The notes under the pieces: generated by a model
The model's input: the letters and a program-made list of their open reading frames with translations, nothing else
What the model was told of the DNA's origin: nothing
Databases searched by the model: none
Made by a program: the position numbers and the translations under genes
Source: Polytrichum commune
Lineage: Eukaryota > Streptophyta > Polytrichopsida > Polytrichales > Polytrichaceae
Assembly: GCA_950295325.1 (NCBI GenBank)
Contig: OX485806.1
Coordinates: 18,292,001 to 18,356,000 of the forward strand
Direction: 5' to 3'
DNA: 64,000 nt
Shown here: piece after piece, positions 11,971 to 25,200 of the stretch
Position numbering within the stretch: position 1 is the first letter of the stretch
Layout of the letters: each line of letters opens with the position of its first letter

Positions 11971-14900
11971 TGTAGCCTTGCCAAATAAGATCACAAATAT
12001 TGTTAAAGAATAATTTATTCTACCCCTATTAGAGTTGTGCATTCTTACCGGAATCTACTCCTTTCCTTGTTTGCTAGTGCTTTCTTCACCTTACCGGATT
12101 TGGCATGGTGTTGAGAATGTTGCCTCTACCACCCATTTTTTACTAAGTTCTACTAGACTCCTTGCTTTCTACCCTACCGAGCTACCAAGCTACCGGTTCT
12201 AGCATATTACCAACTATTACCACATATAATATTTCTATAGTTATATCCTATTATTAGGTAATCCTACTCCTACAATATCAAGTATTGAATGACTTAGACT
12301 AGCTACCAAAACTCTGTCCTTGGGGGTGCTACTGGCTCCTCCCTTTCTACTCGTATTGACCCATCCTTGTCACTTTACCTTGATTATTTTATATTCATTA
12401 TATGACGTCACCCACCTTACGTACTACCTTGACGTAATATTTCCAGTAGTGTCATGAGTTCTAGCAATAAGAAGTACCTCCAAGTACTAACATTCCACTA
12501 ACCAGTAGTGGAATTACCTTATTCGATAATACTCACTATTTTCTTACACCATTATCTTGGTAGTATTAATCTCTTATCCAACAAAGTACCAGTTCAACTA
12601 CCAATATTGTTCCATACTTAAGATACCCTAAGGTCAATTATTCCATGATCCCTACAAGGAACGTTGGCTTATGGTTTCACACCTTAGAATTCCTCTCCTT
12701 ATCTTATATCACTTCCAACTCATGCTCATGAACTACTCCCTACCCTTGCTAGAGTTATGTAGTTGTGACAATTCACTTAAGCTAGCTTACCGAGACCTCG
12801 TCTACTTGATTGACTTCTTTTACTACTACTTAATACAATTCAAGAAATCAATCTAATATTATAACTTTACACATTCATTCAAGTCAAGACATTCAACAAA
12901 GCCAACAATCTCTATGAGATACACATACTTCGAAGTGCTCCAACACATTCATCCAAAATGGTAACCTAACATGGAGTCTTCAAACAAAATGTTCCTCAAC
13001 AATGTTCACGCTCATCTAAATGGTTTTCCTAACTCTATCGCAACTTCCCTACTTCAAGTCCTAATTATTCCTTCAACAATGGTTCTTCTTCCTCAAAACT
13101 TTAGACTATCTTATCCTTATCTAATCCTTATCTAATCCTCTTTTCGACTAATCCTCTTTTCGACTAATCCTTATATCTTCCTATTTACTTCTACTTTATG
13201 CTACTTTAATAAAGGTAGCTCCTAATTACCTTCAACAAACGTAGTTTGTAATAGATTTTGGATCTTCATGTCTCATGCCGAAAACCACCTTCATAAACAA
13301 GTTTCATTTAAAAGATGAAGGATTCTTTACAAATAACCCAATTATGGTGGTGGAAACTTGATGGTCATAAGGCATGTGGCCAAAAGTGATACGTGGTCTT
13401 AAATTATTTCTAAGCATATAAATAGATATTCAAGTATGAAATGTACATATTTGAAAGAATATTATTGATAAAAAAATCTATGACCACCAATTCAAAAATT
13501 CATAAGCTAATCACTTTCATTTTAAAAATAACAAGACCAATTATCATGTTCCTCATTTGGATTCGCTAATGTATTTATGTAAGTTTTCTTGGATTGTCGA
13601 ATCCCTACATATATTGGAATGTTGGAAGTGTCCACTTTAGGCACACTTACCTTAGTATACCTTCTCTGGGCCTTTTTTTTTTTAAAGGATTATGAAAAGG
13701 GGATAAGATGCATAAATTAGGATCACAAGCACAATTACTCTTGTTTCACCAACTACTATAAAAGGTGTAGTTGAGGATGGTATTGATGGTTGGACTTAAC
13801 TTCTTCGTTCTATTTTGGTTGTCATTACTAATTTCTAATTACTACGTGACACCATGTGAAAACGTAAGTCAAAGAATGGGAGAGGAATTGTAAGAGGAAA
13901 TTACTCTATGACCAAAAAATGCTAGAATTCATAATTTATTTGTTTCTTCTAAATAGATTGCACCAATTGGAGGGGCGATCATTGAGGTGAAGTTCATTCA
14001 TCAACCTTAATTATAAAAAAAATTGGAATTGTGGTTGAATATGGACTTGGATCATGACCACAACCACAAACATTTGAGTAGTGTGTATAAAGGGTACTTT
14101 GAGGACGTTTAAGGCAACACTTTTGTCATTTTCTACCTGAAATAATATGAAATGAACATTAGAGCCTTGGAAAGCCGAAAGGTTTATGAGAATCAAAGTA
14201 CATCAACTTGGAGTCATTATTGAGGCTAATTCACTATACTATTGAATTGCAATAATTGATATGAGGTAATTGCTCAAATTGCACAGGTGATCACATTAAA
14301 ATAAATACTTGAGGTCCTACCTAGCACTACCTTGTGCAATGTGGAAAATTAAAGATGACATGTCTCTAAAATGGACTCTTGAAGAAGTCTCTCTATAATG
14401 AACCAAGCTTAACTTTGAATTAAGTTTGAAGAGCATACAACCACATTAAATTGTCCTTCCTTGCATTGGGTAGTTGTCAATCTATTTGTTTTTAGGTCCA
14501 TATATTTTATTTTTAGGTGCAACAAGGACAATTTTCTGTTAGGACAATGACATTCAATATTTTAAAATATTATATGCTCCTCGCATATTTAGGCTAGTCC
14601 ATGATGTTAAGATAGTCCAATTTTATTCATGTAAGGAAAAATCAATTATATTCTTAAACAATAATATCTTGTTTGAGAGCATCAAATATAATTTTGGTGG
14701 TGTTGGTATGATGTATTATATTTGATATGAATAATAAGATATTAATTGTGCATATGTTGAATGTCAAATCTTATATTTATATGATCTTGTGAGATTAATA
14801 GACACATTTCAATGTAATACTCTAAGGTTCAATATCTACAATTAATAAAAGGAAGTAAGCAAAGGGCAACATTGGTATAGATTCAAATGGACCCTTTTTG

Positions 14901-15270
14901 CCGATCCTACATTCTTTCCACTTGTGATTGCCTCCCATGTTGGTTGGACAAGGTGGTTATTGCACACCCATGCAATTGCAAGAGGGAAATCATTGCATCT
15001 TATCCATCCATGTTGAAAACATGCTCCCTACAAGTTGGTGGCTAATTCATCTCAATTGTACTCCACCAAATTAAATTGAGATCTTTGAAGCTAATTTCAA
15101 CTTAAATAAACTCAAAAGGTTAACTGCCATGGTACAATCATACATGCTATTTAAAAATACTTTTGTTGGATGAACGAGAGGTACGTTCATATGCAATAAT
15201 TTTTTCTTACCACATGCTATGATGAGCTCGCCCATCTTGCAACTCACCATATATCATAGTACTATGGCGA
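11971..15270. other. AT-rich intergenic DNA, no gene seen
   Basis: No ORF here has family resemblance. Stretches around 12050-12800 are rich in CTACC/TACCGG words and might be old repeat DNA. A small palindrome CCACTAACCAGTAGTGG lies near 12496. Nothing else can be supported. Confidence 0.55.
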
Positions 15271-16822
15271 CTTTGACACTACAAGGAAAACTTGACACGT
15301 GCCACAAAATCAAGGATTGAAACATGCGATAAAGTTGATGTGACAAATATAAATTTAGAATCGACATGTGTAGTGTTGAACCGACCATGGTACTATGGTA
15401 GTCCTTTCAGGAAGACGCTAGATTTGTTTCCAAGAGTAGATTCCCAACAAGTGCAATTTGCATTCATTAGGTTTTTGCCACCTTTATGCTTTGTACCAAA
15501 TTCCGGCACTGTTTTTTTCTTGGGCAAAAATTGAAAAGTTTAATTGCAAGAGAGTAGCCAAAAAAACAAATTCCAACACTCTTCATTGCAAACAATGCTT
15601 GGTTGTTGCATGCACATCCATCTCCCTTTGTCTTTTGAACAAATTAGTCCTGATTGTGCACAATTGTTTTAGTCATTGAAATTAATCGTACAATTATGCA
15701 CCATTGCTGATTCTCGTTGATTCATTGTTGGTTGTGGATATTTTCCTTGTGTTTGCACTGAAACAAGTTCTAAACTCCTATAAATTGCAAGTTTGACCTC
15801 TCAACTCAAGCTCCGGTATAGAGGGGGCTTTAGAAGTTAGGACACATTACCATGTGCTGACCAAGTTGGAGAAAATCACTAACTGACAAAAATGTTGACC
15901 CCCTTCCACATGAATTATGCTCAATTTTGGAATTGAAGAATGAGTGGCAATAGTTGACACTATTGTGGGGGGGAAGGTAAGGGTTGAGTAAGGGGAACTA
16001 ATCCCCTCTCCATTTCGCAACCAAAAATTGCCTTTCATTTGAGTAACACATTTTGATGTGTAGAGACATCATGTTGATGTGGATCCAAGGTTGTTGTATT
16101 CACTTTAAATTTTGTTATGCTAACTCATTACTCAATTTTTTGTTGTTGATGTTTTAGGTCATAATTCCATCATTCTAAAAGTTGAAAATATGTAATTCAA
16201 TAATCCACTCAAGCAACATTGAAAATGAGCACTTAAATATGATGATATCCACATTTGCTTGTTTGTACATAAGATAAATATGCTCTCTCATATGTTCCCC
16301 CCTCCCACAAGAAAATGCTTGGAGAACATAATCTGAAGATTTCCTGCCCAAAGCATGGCTGATATTAACGAAGTCTAACTTACTTTTTCCTTTGCTTTTA
16401 TGGCCCAGCCGGCACATGCAAAGGAAGTTTGCTCTAACTTAAGTGATACTTGTTATTCAAGGTTTCAAAAACAATCAACAACTGACACAGACTGCGAGGT
16501 GTCTTCTTTGCAGTATAATAAAGCTGTGCTCATGTTCTCGAGGTTCTCTCTATGTAAGTTAGTCACCCTCGAGTCATCATCCTTACAAATGTGTACATTT
16601 TGTGACAGTCACAACAGGGCTTCAATCCTCGCCAAGTTGCCAACTTACATCTACATTATAATAAGTACTACATAAGTAATACAGTAGTATTTTGTCAGAA
16701 CATGGACATCAACAAAATCTACACAAAACATGGTGGGTTTGTTATACAAAGTTATGGGCAGCTGATTACTGCACTGTTCATAGTTCCTGCAGTCACTAAC
16801 TTCTTGTTATCCCAGCTGCTGT
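15271..16822. other. Intergenic DNA with one CACTA-like terminal motif
   Basis: CACTACAAGGAAAACTTGAC at about 15279 resembles a CACTA element terminus, but no matching inverted partner was found. The remaining ORFs are short and unrecognised. Confidence 0.4.
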
Positions 16823-17130
16823 CTCATGCCCCGATCAAACCAAAATTTCCGTCCGGTTCCCACCGTGAAATTGCTGGGGATTATGTTGAGAAATAGATTT
16901 CGCCCACCACTTTTCACACTGTTACAATTGAAGATGTCAAAAGATGGTGTTAGAACGGGTCGGTGTGATCAACTTCTCATGCCCCAATCAGACCAAGTTT
17001 TCCGTCCGGTTTCGGCCGTGAAATTAGTGGGATTATGTTCAGAACTAGATGTTGGCCCACCAGTTTTCACACTATTACAGTCAAAGTTGCTGACAGACGG
17101 TGCCAAAAGTGGTTGGTGGTGTGATTAGCC
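16823..17130. repeat. Tandem duplication, two ~153 bp units
   Basis: Unit 1 (16823-16975) and unit 2 (16976-17130) both start with CTCATGCCCC and share TTTCCGTCCGGTT, TTTTCACACT and GGTGTGAT blocks at matching offsets. They are clearly homologous but diverged. One frame stays open across both copies (16826-17128), but the peptide has no recognised domain, so coding is not claimed. Confidence 0.8.
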
Positions 17131-17250
17131 TCTCACTAGGGAGAAGGATAACTTAAGTATGTGTATTTTTGTCGCTACAAACGTTTTATGTTAGTTAAAC
17201 ATATCCTATCGAAAGTGAGCAACTTACTCCAATGTGCGTATAGGGTCTTC

Positions 17251-17385
17251 TATAACATTGTTAAGATCCATAACAATGTTATGTGGGACTAACAATATTC
17301 CATAGAATGTTCCCCACATCCAAACTAAATGTGAAAAATATTCCATGTCTCACATAACATTATTATGGATCTGAATAATGTTATG
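17251..17385. repeat. Foldback element with four palindromic arms
   Basis: The left arm (17251-17289) and right arm (17347-17385) are inverted copies of about 38 bp. Each arm is itself a hairpin made from ATAACATTGTTA and its complement around an AGATCC core. The structure could form a cruciform or be a small MITE. No target-site duplication was identified. Confidence 0.75.
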
Positions 17386-19246
17386 TCAGGACTTGCCATG
17401 ATTTAACACTTTATTTAAACATCTCCAAGTATTGGTCACCTTAAACGGACAATCATATGTTTTAGGGCTTTCTCCAAGTAGCCTGTAAAAAAGAGGAGCA
17501 TGCTTCACCTAAGGTCTGGACGTTCCCATAATCAAATTTGAAGAAATTTTGAGTTTTTGATTGCATTCTCATGATTTTGTTGAGGAGGCCAAGGCAAAGC
17601 AGAGTAGAGCTAGCAGTGGTGTTACGTGCAGCTGGTAGCTTAGGGACTCTAGTAAAAACTTCCCCCTTCAACTTTTGTGGGTGATTCATCCCAACACCTA
17701 TAATCTCTATAGACCAATTCATAGCCTTGGATGCTAATCATGGGGTTCAAACCTCAAGCCAACACAAAAGGAAAAATGTCAAAGTCATGAGGGCCGGCCC
17801 AATGTTCCCTGCTATTCCATCCTTCAACCTACACAATTGCTTTGAATCAATGTTAAATATTAAAGCCAAAACCTCTCAGTCGGCCACATGTATTTTGTTG
17901 AAGAGAATAACCCTTTTAAAATTCTACAGATTTCAAAGCATCAATCAAAGTTTTCCCATGCATTGAAAAAAAAAAGGAACAAAATCTATATAACATATCT
18001 ATTGTTTTATCCATAAAGTATGGATAGGAAAGACTCTCCTTCACTCCACTGACAAATATTTCTAGGACAACTACCCACTTTACAAGTATGAACAACACCC
18101 CTCTCCCCCTATCCTAAATTTTAATCCTTGACATGTGGAGGTGGATTATCTCTATCCTATATAGTATGGCTATACTATCATACATTCATATCTGATTGTG
18201 ACTTTGGACACGTCTTTGCTTAAATTTAATTTCCATGTCATCTTTCGAAAGTCTCCAACCACTCACATGATGACATGTGACAAATTTGTTTTTAGCCCAA
18301 ATTTGATTAACTACACCTAATATGACCCGCACGGATGGACGTACTTCTCTCTCGAGTCGCTACCTACATGTAACTTTTGCAACTTTTGCAGTCGAAAGCT
18401 TCATTCATTTTTCGGAACGTACATATTTTCCACCTTTGTACTCTAGCACGCCACCCAAAGTTCCCACTTTTGACTGATTCACCTGGAGTTTTTCCCAACT
18501 TCCCACCCCCCATTCATCGAAAGTGGTTCGGTTACAACCACCGGATGGTCCCTGCTAAATTAATTCCCCATTCCACTGTCACGTGATCACCAGAACCACA
18601 ATTCAAGTTAAAATATACCTAACATAGCAAGCTTCATCACAACAAACTTCGCATCACGGGCTGGGCTAGGCTACCGAACAATCCTCTGAGTTTGAGCTAG
18701 CGATTGTTTGTACTTGTAACTACTCGGTGCAGTTGCTGATGCTGTTTTGTTGCAGCAGAAGGAAGATTGATTGATAGATTGTTGTGGTTGATTGAAAGAT
18801 ACGTCGGCGGGGGTTGGTTAATAAGCAGTGCCGGAATGTGAACTAACTTATACCTGCAAGGACGGAGTCCAGACTGGTGATGGTGGTGGTCTGCCCTCCG
18901 ACTGCTCACTAGCTTGTTGTTTCCAGCGGTGTAATTTGCAGGGCATATATAAGGTGATGCATATTGCTGGCAGGAGCTTTGGTAGCGATGGCGGAGCTCA
19001 ATGGTTACTTATTGCAGGTACCTTACTCTTGTAAAGGGAAGTTGGTGTAGAAGGGACGCTGATGCATCCCTTTCGGGGGTCTCATGGCAGTGACAGGACA
19101 GACCATACTAGTCACCGAGGCAGGAAGGTTTCCATTCGGAGGAGGAGGTGGAGAAATTATTAGGGAGGTAGTAGTAGTGAGGAGGAGTCATATTTGGCGA
19201 GTCGGCGGGAGATCTGCAGCAACACTAGAGGCAGAGAGGAGCTGTT
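17386..19246. other. Intergenic and probable promoter/5' leader of the RCC1 gene
   Basis: No gene is seen. A ten-codon ORF beginning at ATG 18988 ends in a potential donor (TTGCAG|GTACC) and could be part of an upstream leader exon. This cannot be settled from sequence alone. Confidence 0.4.
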
Positions 19247-22200
19247 ATGGCTGGAACGATGGACTCCGCAGAGGTTCGTGCAGAGGATGCGAGGATTACA
19301 GTAGTGCAGGTTGCAGCTGGAGAGGCTCACACTCTTGCGCTTACAGGTGCGTTCAAGGTTAACTCTCGAGGATGTATGCCTTTGGTGGTCTATTACAATC
19401 ACAGAGAGGGAGGTGTGACAGCATGGAAGTTTAGAACTAATGTGGATGGTTGATTGGTTGTGGTGTGGATCAGCAGTTAGAATGTTAGGATTCCCTCGAC
19501 TTTGAGGAACCTAAGTTACATAATGCATGTTTAGTCACTCGTAGCTAGTGGAGGTTTGTAATTTGTCCGACGAAGGTCCTATCTCAACCCAAATCAGGAC
19601 ACATTTGTAAACCTCCACTTCGAAATCAAGTCTTTGATCGACGGTTCTGTTGGTGAAGAATCACCAAGAAAAGCACGGCTAAGTGAGGATTATTGGGCTT
19701 AGTGGGCTTAATTAGTTGCAGCTGGAGAGGTTCAAATTCTTGTTCGTAAAGGTATCCTCGATGGTGCCCTCTGGTCTACCACAACCATAGACCTTGAGGG
19801 GAATATGACAACAACATGAATTCTAAAAATGTGGGGGTGGTGGTGTGGCTTAGCAGTAATTTAGAATGTTGGGTTCCTTCACATTTGAGGAATCTAAGTT
19901 ACTCAAAGCAATTCTTGCGAGTACAACATGTTTAGTAGGCACCTAGTGGAGGCTTGTACTTTGTCTGATGAAGGTCCCACTTCTACCGAAATCAGGACAT
20001 TTCTGTAAACCTCCCCTTCACAATGTAGTCTTTGAAGGTTCGGTAGGTGAAAAAGCAATCAAGATCAGAGGGGCTTAACTGAGGCTTGGTTAACGAGAGA
20101 TCGCAGATGGTCATATTGATCTGCAGGCAGCAGAGCTCTGAGTCGGCAGTGCCTAGTCTGTTTAGGGCTACATGATGGGTCACCTTCGCGAGGCCACGCT
20201 TTTGAAAGTCTTTAGATCTCTGTCTCAGAGTACTCTGAGCTCTCTCCCTACAGGTGTCCTCTTGCACCTCCTTCAGGCGTTTCCTGAAACTGGAGACTAA
20301 TAATGTGGTACTTTCCCTCACAGCTGGAGGGATGGCAGAATCTTAATCGCCTTTTGCAAAGACCGTATGTAGCTTTTGTCACCTCTACAGATTGGGTAGA
20401 TTTCCTGCATCGTAGCCTTAAGTTCGCCTCGGACAGGACAACTTTCTGGACTTTGACCCTTATGTGGCTGGCTTGCCATTAAGGGTACTGATTGTACGGG
20501 AATTGCCGTGTTGAAGCTTCAGAATAAGTTCCATTTCAAAACATCAACACCAAGTTCACTTCAATTGAAGATTTTCGGTTGCACCCATTTGAAGTGAACC
20601 GGAAATTCCATCAAGTTCACTTCAATTGCAACCAACTTTAATATGTAATTTTATGCTGACATATCAAAGTTCAATTTCTACTGCCCTGCATCCTGAGCGA
20701 GGACGTGCTGTCTGTCTGTGTAGCTTCTAATAATCCTCACCCCATTTCCTTCACACTTTCTCAGAGTGACGCTTAAAATCACACAACTATATCCTCGTAC
20801 ATGGCGTTTGGCGCTTGCATCAAAATGCCTTGGATTCCTGGATTCCTACATAACACTCTTACGAAGCTGCTTAATAATCAACGTCAGGCTGACAGATTAG
20901 TCAGCTGGGTGGCAACTATCTGTAGCACTCGCAGGATCGCCGTCTTTAGAACTCGGTTTGGAACCGCTAAGCCATTTCTAAGAAGCATTATTTGGGAGCT
21001 ACTTTTGTAGTATAAGCATTTTCAAGACCTCACATTGTAAGAAATTTTATGAATATTTTTGAGAACACCTGTGGGTCTGGATGTTGACCCCTGTTTTTAG
21101 AAAGATTGCTTCTAATTGAATCTAAGAGTGGCATTTGAAATTGCAAAACCTTTTCTGATTCAGACAGATATCATATCATTAGATTCCTCCCAATGCTCTC
21201 TGTCCAAGCGTGTTTCTCCTCTTTGTGAAAGAACAAGTCACCAATCCATTAGAAGTATTCGAAGTGATTTAGAAACAACTGGCCTAAAAGGGAGAATTGC
21301 CACCCTGGGTTAGCTAGTCAGTTTAGTATCTACAAATAGTCCTGCGTCCTGAGTGAGGACCTCATATTGCTGTCTGTCTGCGTGCAGCGGCCGGGAGTGT
21401 GTACACATGGGGTCGAGGTCTGTCCGGGCGTCCGGGCATGAGTGTCTTCCAGGACGATCTCGTTCCCACTTACGTCGCGATTGGGGTGAGCCCCGACGAC
21501 GACGAAAATTCGACCACAAGCTGGGGGCAGCTGGGCAGCGTGTCGAGCAGAGAAGACAGCCGGGTGTACAAAGATGGTGGATACCGAGCGAAGATCACCC
21601 AGGTCGCCTCGGGGGCACACCATAGCCTCGCCCTTGCAGGTACTCATGCCACCATCTACTCTACCTCTCTTGCATACTAATACCATTCATCTGTGTTCAA
21701 TGGAATGCCCTCCCCATACCAACAGCTCCTATAGTATCATGAATCTCAAATTGCAAGTGACCATCATCTACTGTTGAGATAGTGTTAATACCAGCACTTA
21801 ATGGTTTCATATCTCTTCAGGACTAACGTGTTGTTTAGCCAACGGTACATTCAATATTGCCTCGACTCATAATTCAACTATTTGGGTCTTGGATCTATAA
21901 AATATAGATTCAAAATACTACATGTGCAACCGTGTGTTCGGTAGGCATGGATCGAATATTTTAGTTTGATGTGATTGATCAACGTTAAATCAATGTTGGT
22001 ATATAAATCTAGAGGTTTGTGATGATATCGTGGGGAGCTCAGATTACCGGAGGCGGTTCTCATCAGTTGAATCTCAATTAGATTTACTAGCTTGAATCTA
22101 GGACACTGTTGCTAGGACACTTCTGCTCGGATACTTGTTGGTGATGGAGTTTCGTGGCTTCGTAACCCAAGTACTAACTGTGTCAAAGTGATCAACCGGC

Positions 22201-25200
22201 TGTCTGTTGTCGGCAATCCTTCGTTACAAATTTATGACAAAATTCCTCACTTGGAATTCTTTTTCTTCTGGTGGGTTGACAGTGGACGGCACGGTGTGGT
22301 CATGGGGTTACAATGCCTGTATCCTGCTCGAGTCAAACCTCAAGAATTTGCAGTCTCTGATATTCGCATTAGAGCATAAAAGTAAAAACATCATTGTACA
22401 AAGAAGAAAGCTCAGCTGTGTCAAGATTGCACATGCAAAGAGAGTTACAAAGTCTCATCATTGTGACTCGTGAGTGTATGTCCTTGTCAGTTGTGTCAAT
22501 GTCTCTTTCAGCTGCACTCACTGAAACTAGATAAAAGCAATGAGGCGTGAAAGTGTCAAAGCGAGGCTTCATCCATATCAATTTTCTACAATTCATTTGT
22601 GCGCAGTTGTACTAGCATCTTGCACTTCCCTGTTCTTGTTATGTCGAAGTGTATATGCACTTTTTGGTTCAATTATTAGCAAATGCGTTATCAATATGCT
22701 CTTTAGGTAGTGTAACAAGTGAGGCGAGTTTGATGGTGAGGTTTGCTGCCTTCCAAGGGATTAATGTGATTGGTTAGGCTGAATATTAAAAGAAAATCTG
22801 TGTTCTTCAATGCATTGGGAGTGCTTTTCCTTAATTGATACATGGACGGCCAGCTTGGTCGTGAAATGGCCGCATCGCAGCCCTCGCCTGTCGTTTTCAC
22901 CCACACAAAATCCAAGGAGGAAAGTAGAAAGCGAGGGATTAGTTCGCGGAGCAAGCGCTCAAATGGTGGTGAGGTCAACCAGCCCAAGGTGCGTACTCAT
23001 CTTCCCATGCATTGTGTCACTAATTCCTTACACCCTGCTTGGCATCATCATTCGAGAACAACAATTTTTCAATAAGTTGCGATTGACATCAGTTCATTGC
23101 GTTGAAAACGCTCATGTCCAAGATAGATTGCGCATTGCTCTTATTTATGTAGCACCACACTTGACGCTACCGCACTCAGAGATCCAGAAGTGTTACTAGC
23201 TTCAGGTGTAGAGGCTGCCAAGCTAAGATTCGGGAGAAACCGGAACCCACATTTGCAAACACACAATCAAACCCTTTGGGACACGTGGTAGAGAATTTCA
23301 TTTCGGACATCTTCCAGCCCAGCAGCGTCTGTACTCATAACGTTCAAAATGCCTGTTTTGCTGGTTGTTGCTGCCTCAGATCATCATGGTGGAGGCCGGG
23401 GGCATGGCCTCCTCCGCCGTGGACTTAGACGGCTGCCTGTGGCTGTGGGGCGCCATCCCCACCCCATCGGGCCACCACCACCACCACCACCAACGCAGCA
23501 GGGCACGTGACTTCTCCTTGATCTCCAACACCGAGAGGCCCGAGCGAGTGCAGGAGCTGATGGGACTGCGCGTGTACCGAGTTGCCTGCGGGAACGAGCA
23601 CATTCTTGCACTGGTTGAAGGCAGGGATGACACCGAGAACGACTGTTACGCGTGGGGCAGCAACTCGTATGGCCAGCTGGGGTTGGGCGATGCGAAAGAC
23701 CGAGCGTACCCGCAGGTGGTGAAAGGCCTGGCCGCGTCGGCCGTTGGGTCCATCGTGGATCTAGCTTGTGGGGCGTTCCATAGCGCCGTTCTGGCTGTGC
23801 GGGGCGATCAGCCTGCGGATCTGGTGCTGGAGCCCTCGGAGTCGCCGCAGCGATCGGCTCCTTCAGGAGGGCGGACGAGCAGGCCCGCGCTCGCGGCGGC
23901 CGCGCACATCATGCACGAGTCTTGCTCCTCGCCGGGAGGAAGGTGAGGTCCTCCGCTGCTGATGCCCGCTTCATAACATTAAGTAGCAATGCTAGAAGGG
24001 AATACATACTTCAACAATATTACCTCAACAAGAAGGGAAAAGCTTGGAAACAAAGTGTGAATGAATGGATAATTGATCAAATATAATAGCTTCAAAAAGG
24101 TATCAAAGAGGTTTCCAATGCGGGTGTGGGGAGACTTTTCCCAAAAGTGTATTTATTTTTTTGACCTCACCAACTTTTCCTGTTGCTTTGTAGCTATTTA
24201 GATTTGTTTAGATTGTAATTTAGCCAAGATTAGAACCTTTACCACCACTTGGCATTAGTTTTGTCTTAGAAACCGACCTAATTGTTTCTAAGCTTTGAAA
24301 GCAACTACCCAAATAAATTAATAACAACCTTAGTAAAACTCAAAAGTAGCACTACCTTTGATCTTGAAAGAGTATCAAACTGGCACGCGCCAGTTTGATG
24401 CTCTTTTGAGAAGGTCATTCCGGGCTTTCTACTTAATGTTATGTTCCCACCCGACTTTACCAAATAACCAAAGTGTTTCTTAAAAATTGGGTAAAGCTCC
24501 CTCGGTTAGAGCGGAGGCATCCGGCTATCCCAATGCACTCACAAGAACTTGCTCCGGAGATTGTCGAGTAGGTTTTAGTTAAGTAGTTTTCACACATGTT
24601 CGTTTGTTTTATTTACCAAGCAATGAGAATGTTGGATAGTTGTTGTCCCATCCCCAAATGCCTTACTACTCATCTATCTTACCATTGGTTTTTGTTAATG
24701 GAGCTCCTCGTGCCCTCATAGCGAAGACTAAGAGCAACCAATCACAAGGGGGAGAGGCAACACTTTTAAACGTCCTATATTCTTGCCTCATGTCTAGCTA
24801 CCAATGGGAGGGTCGGTGCGTGAGGCTTAAAACCTCCACTTTTAAACCACGCCACATCGTTTGCTAACTAGGCTTGGGACTAGATAGTGTCGATGGTATG
24901 AGCTTCATAAACTATGGGTCTCGTGATCTTAACGAATATCTCATCGTATGCAAGGCTTTACATAGAAATAGTTGAAGCTAGGATTCTATTTGGTCAAATA
25001 TTATGAGGTATTGATAGGCGATTCTCTTATAGAGGGGTTAAAAGCTGGGCCTCAATAAACCCAAGCTATTCCCACCCAGGAGAGTTTTTCAGGCCTTGCC
25101 AATGATACAATAGCGGGTGGGCGTGACACGTGGGTCCAACTCTTGGGCTAAACCCAACATTGTCCCAGTGTGGGCCATGTATTGATAACATGTGAACATG

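Noticed and set aside
12434-12453. TTTCCAGTAGTG as a right-hand CACTA terminus
   Set aside because: No CACTACTGGAAA start was found upstream, and similar CAGTAGTGG words occur nearby by composition.
15279-15300. CACTACAAGGAAAACTTGAC as the end of a third CACTA element
   Set aside because: No inverted partner or target duplication was found to either side, so it was left as a motif only.
15292-15534. 80-codon plus-strand ORF
   Set aside because: It shows no recognisable motif, lies in AT-rich non-genic DNA and has no supporting splice or start context.
18988-19017. Short first exon of ten codons for the RCC1 gene
   Set aside because: It ends in frame 0 at its donor, while the 19247 exon has its own ATG after an in-frame stop. 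It is at most a leader exon.
20530-20640. Repeated AAGTTCACTTCAATT words as a regulatory hairpin
   Set aside because: The words are short and partly inverted, but the pairing is weak and there is no context for a function.
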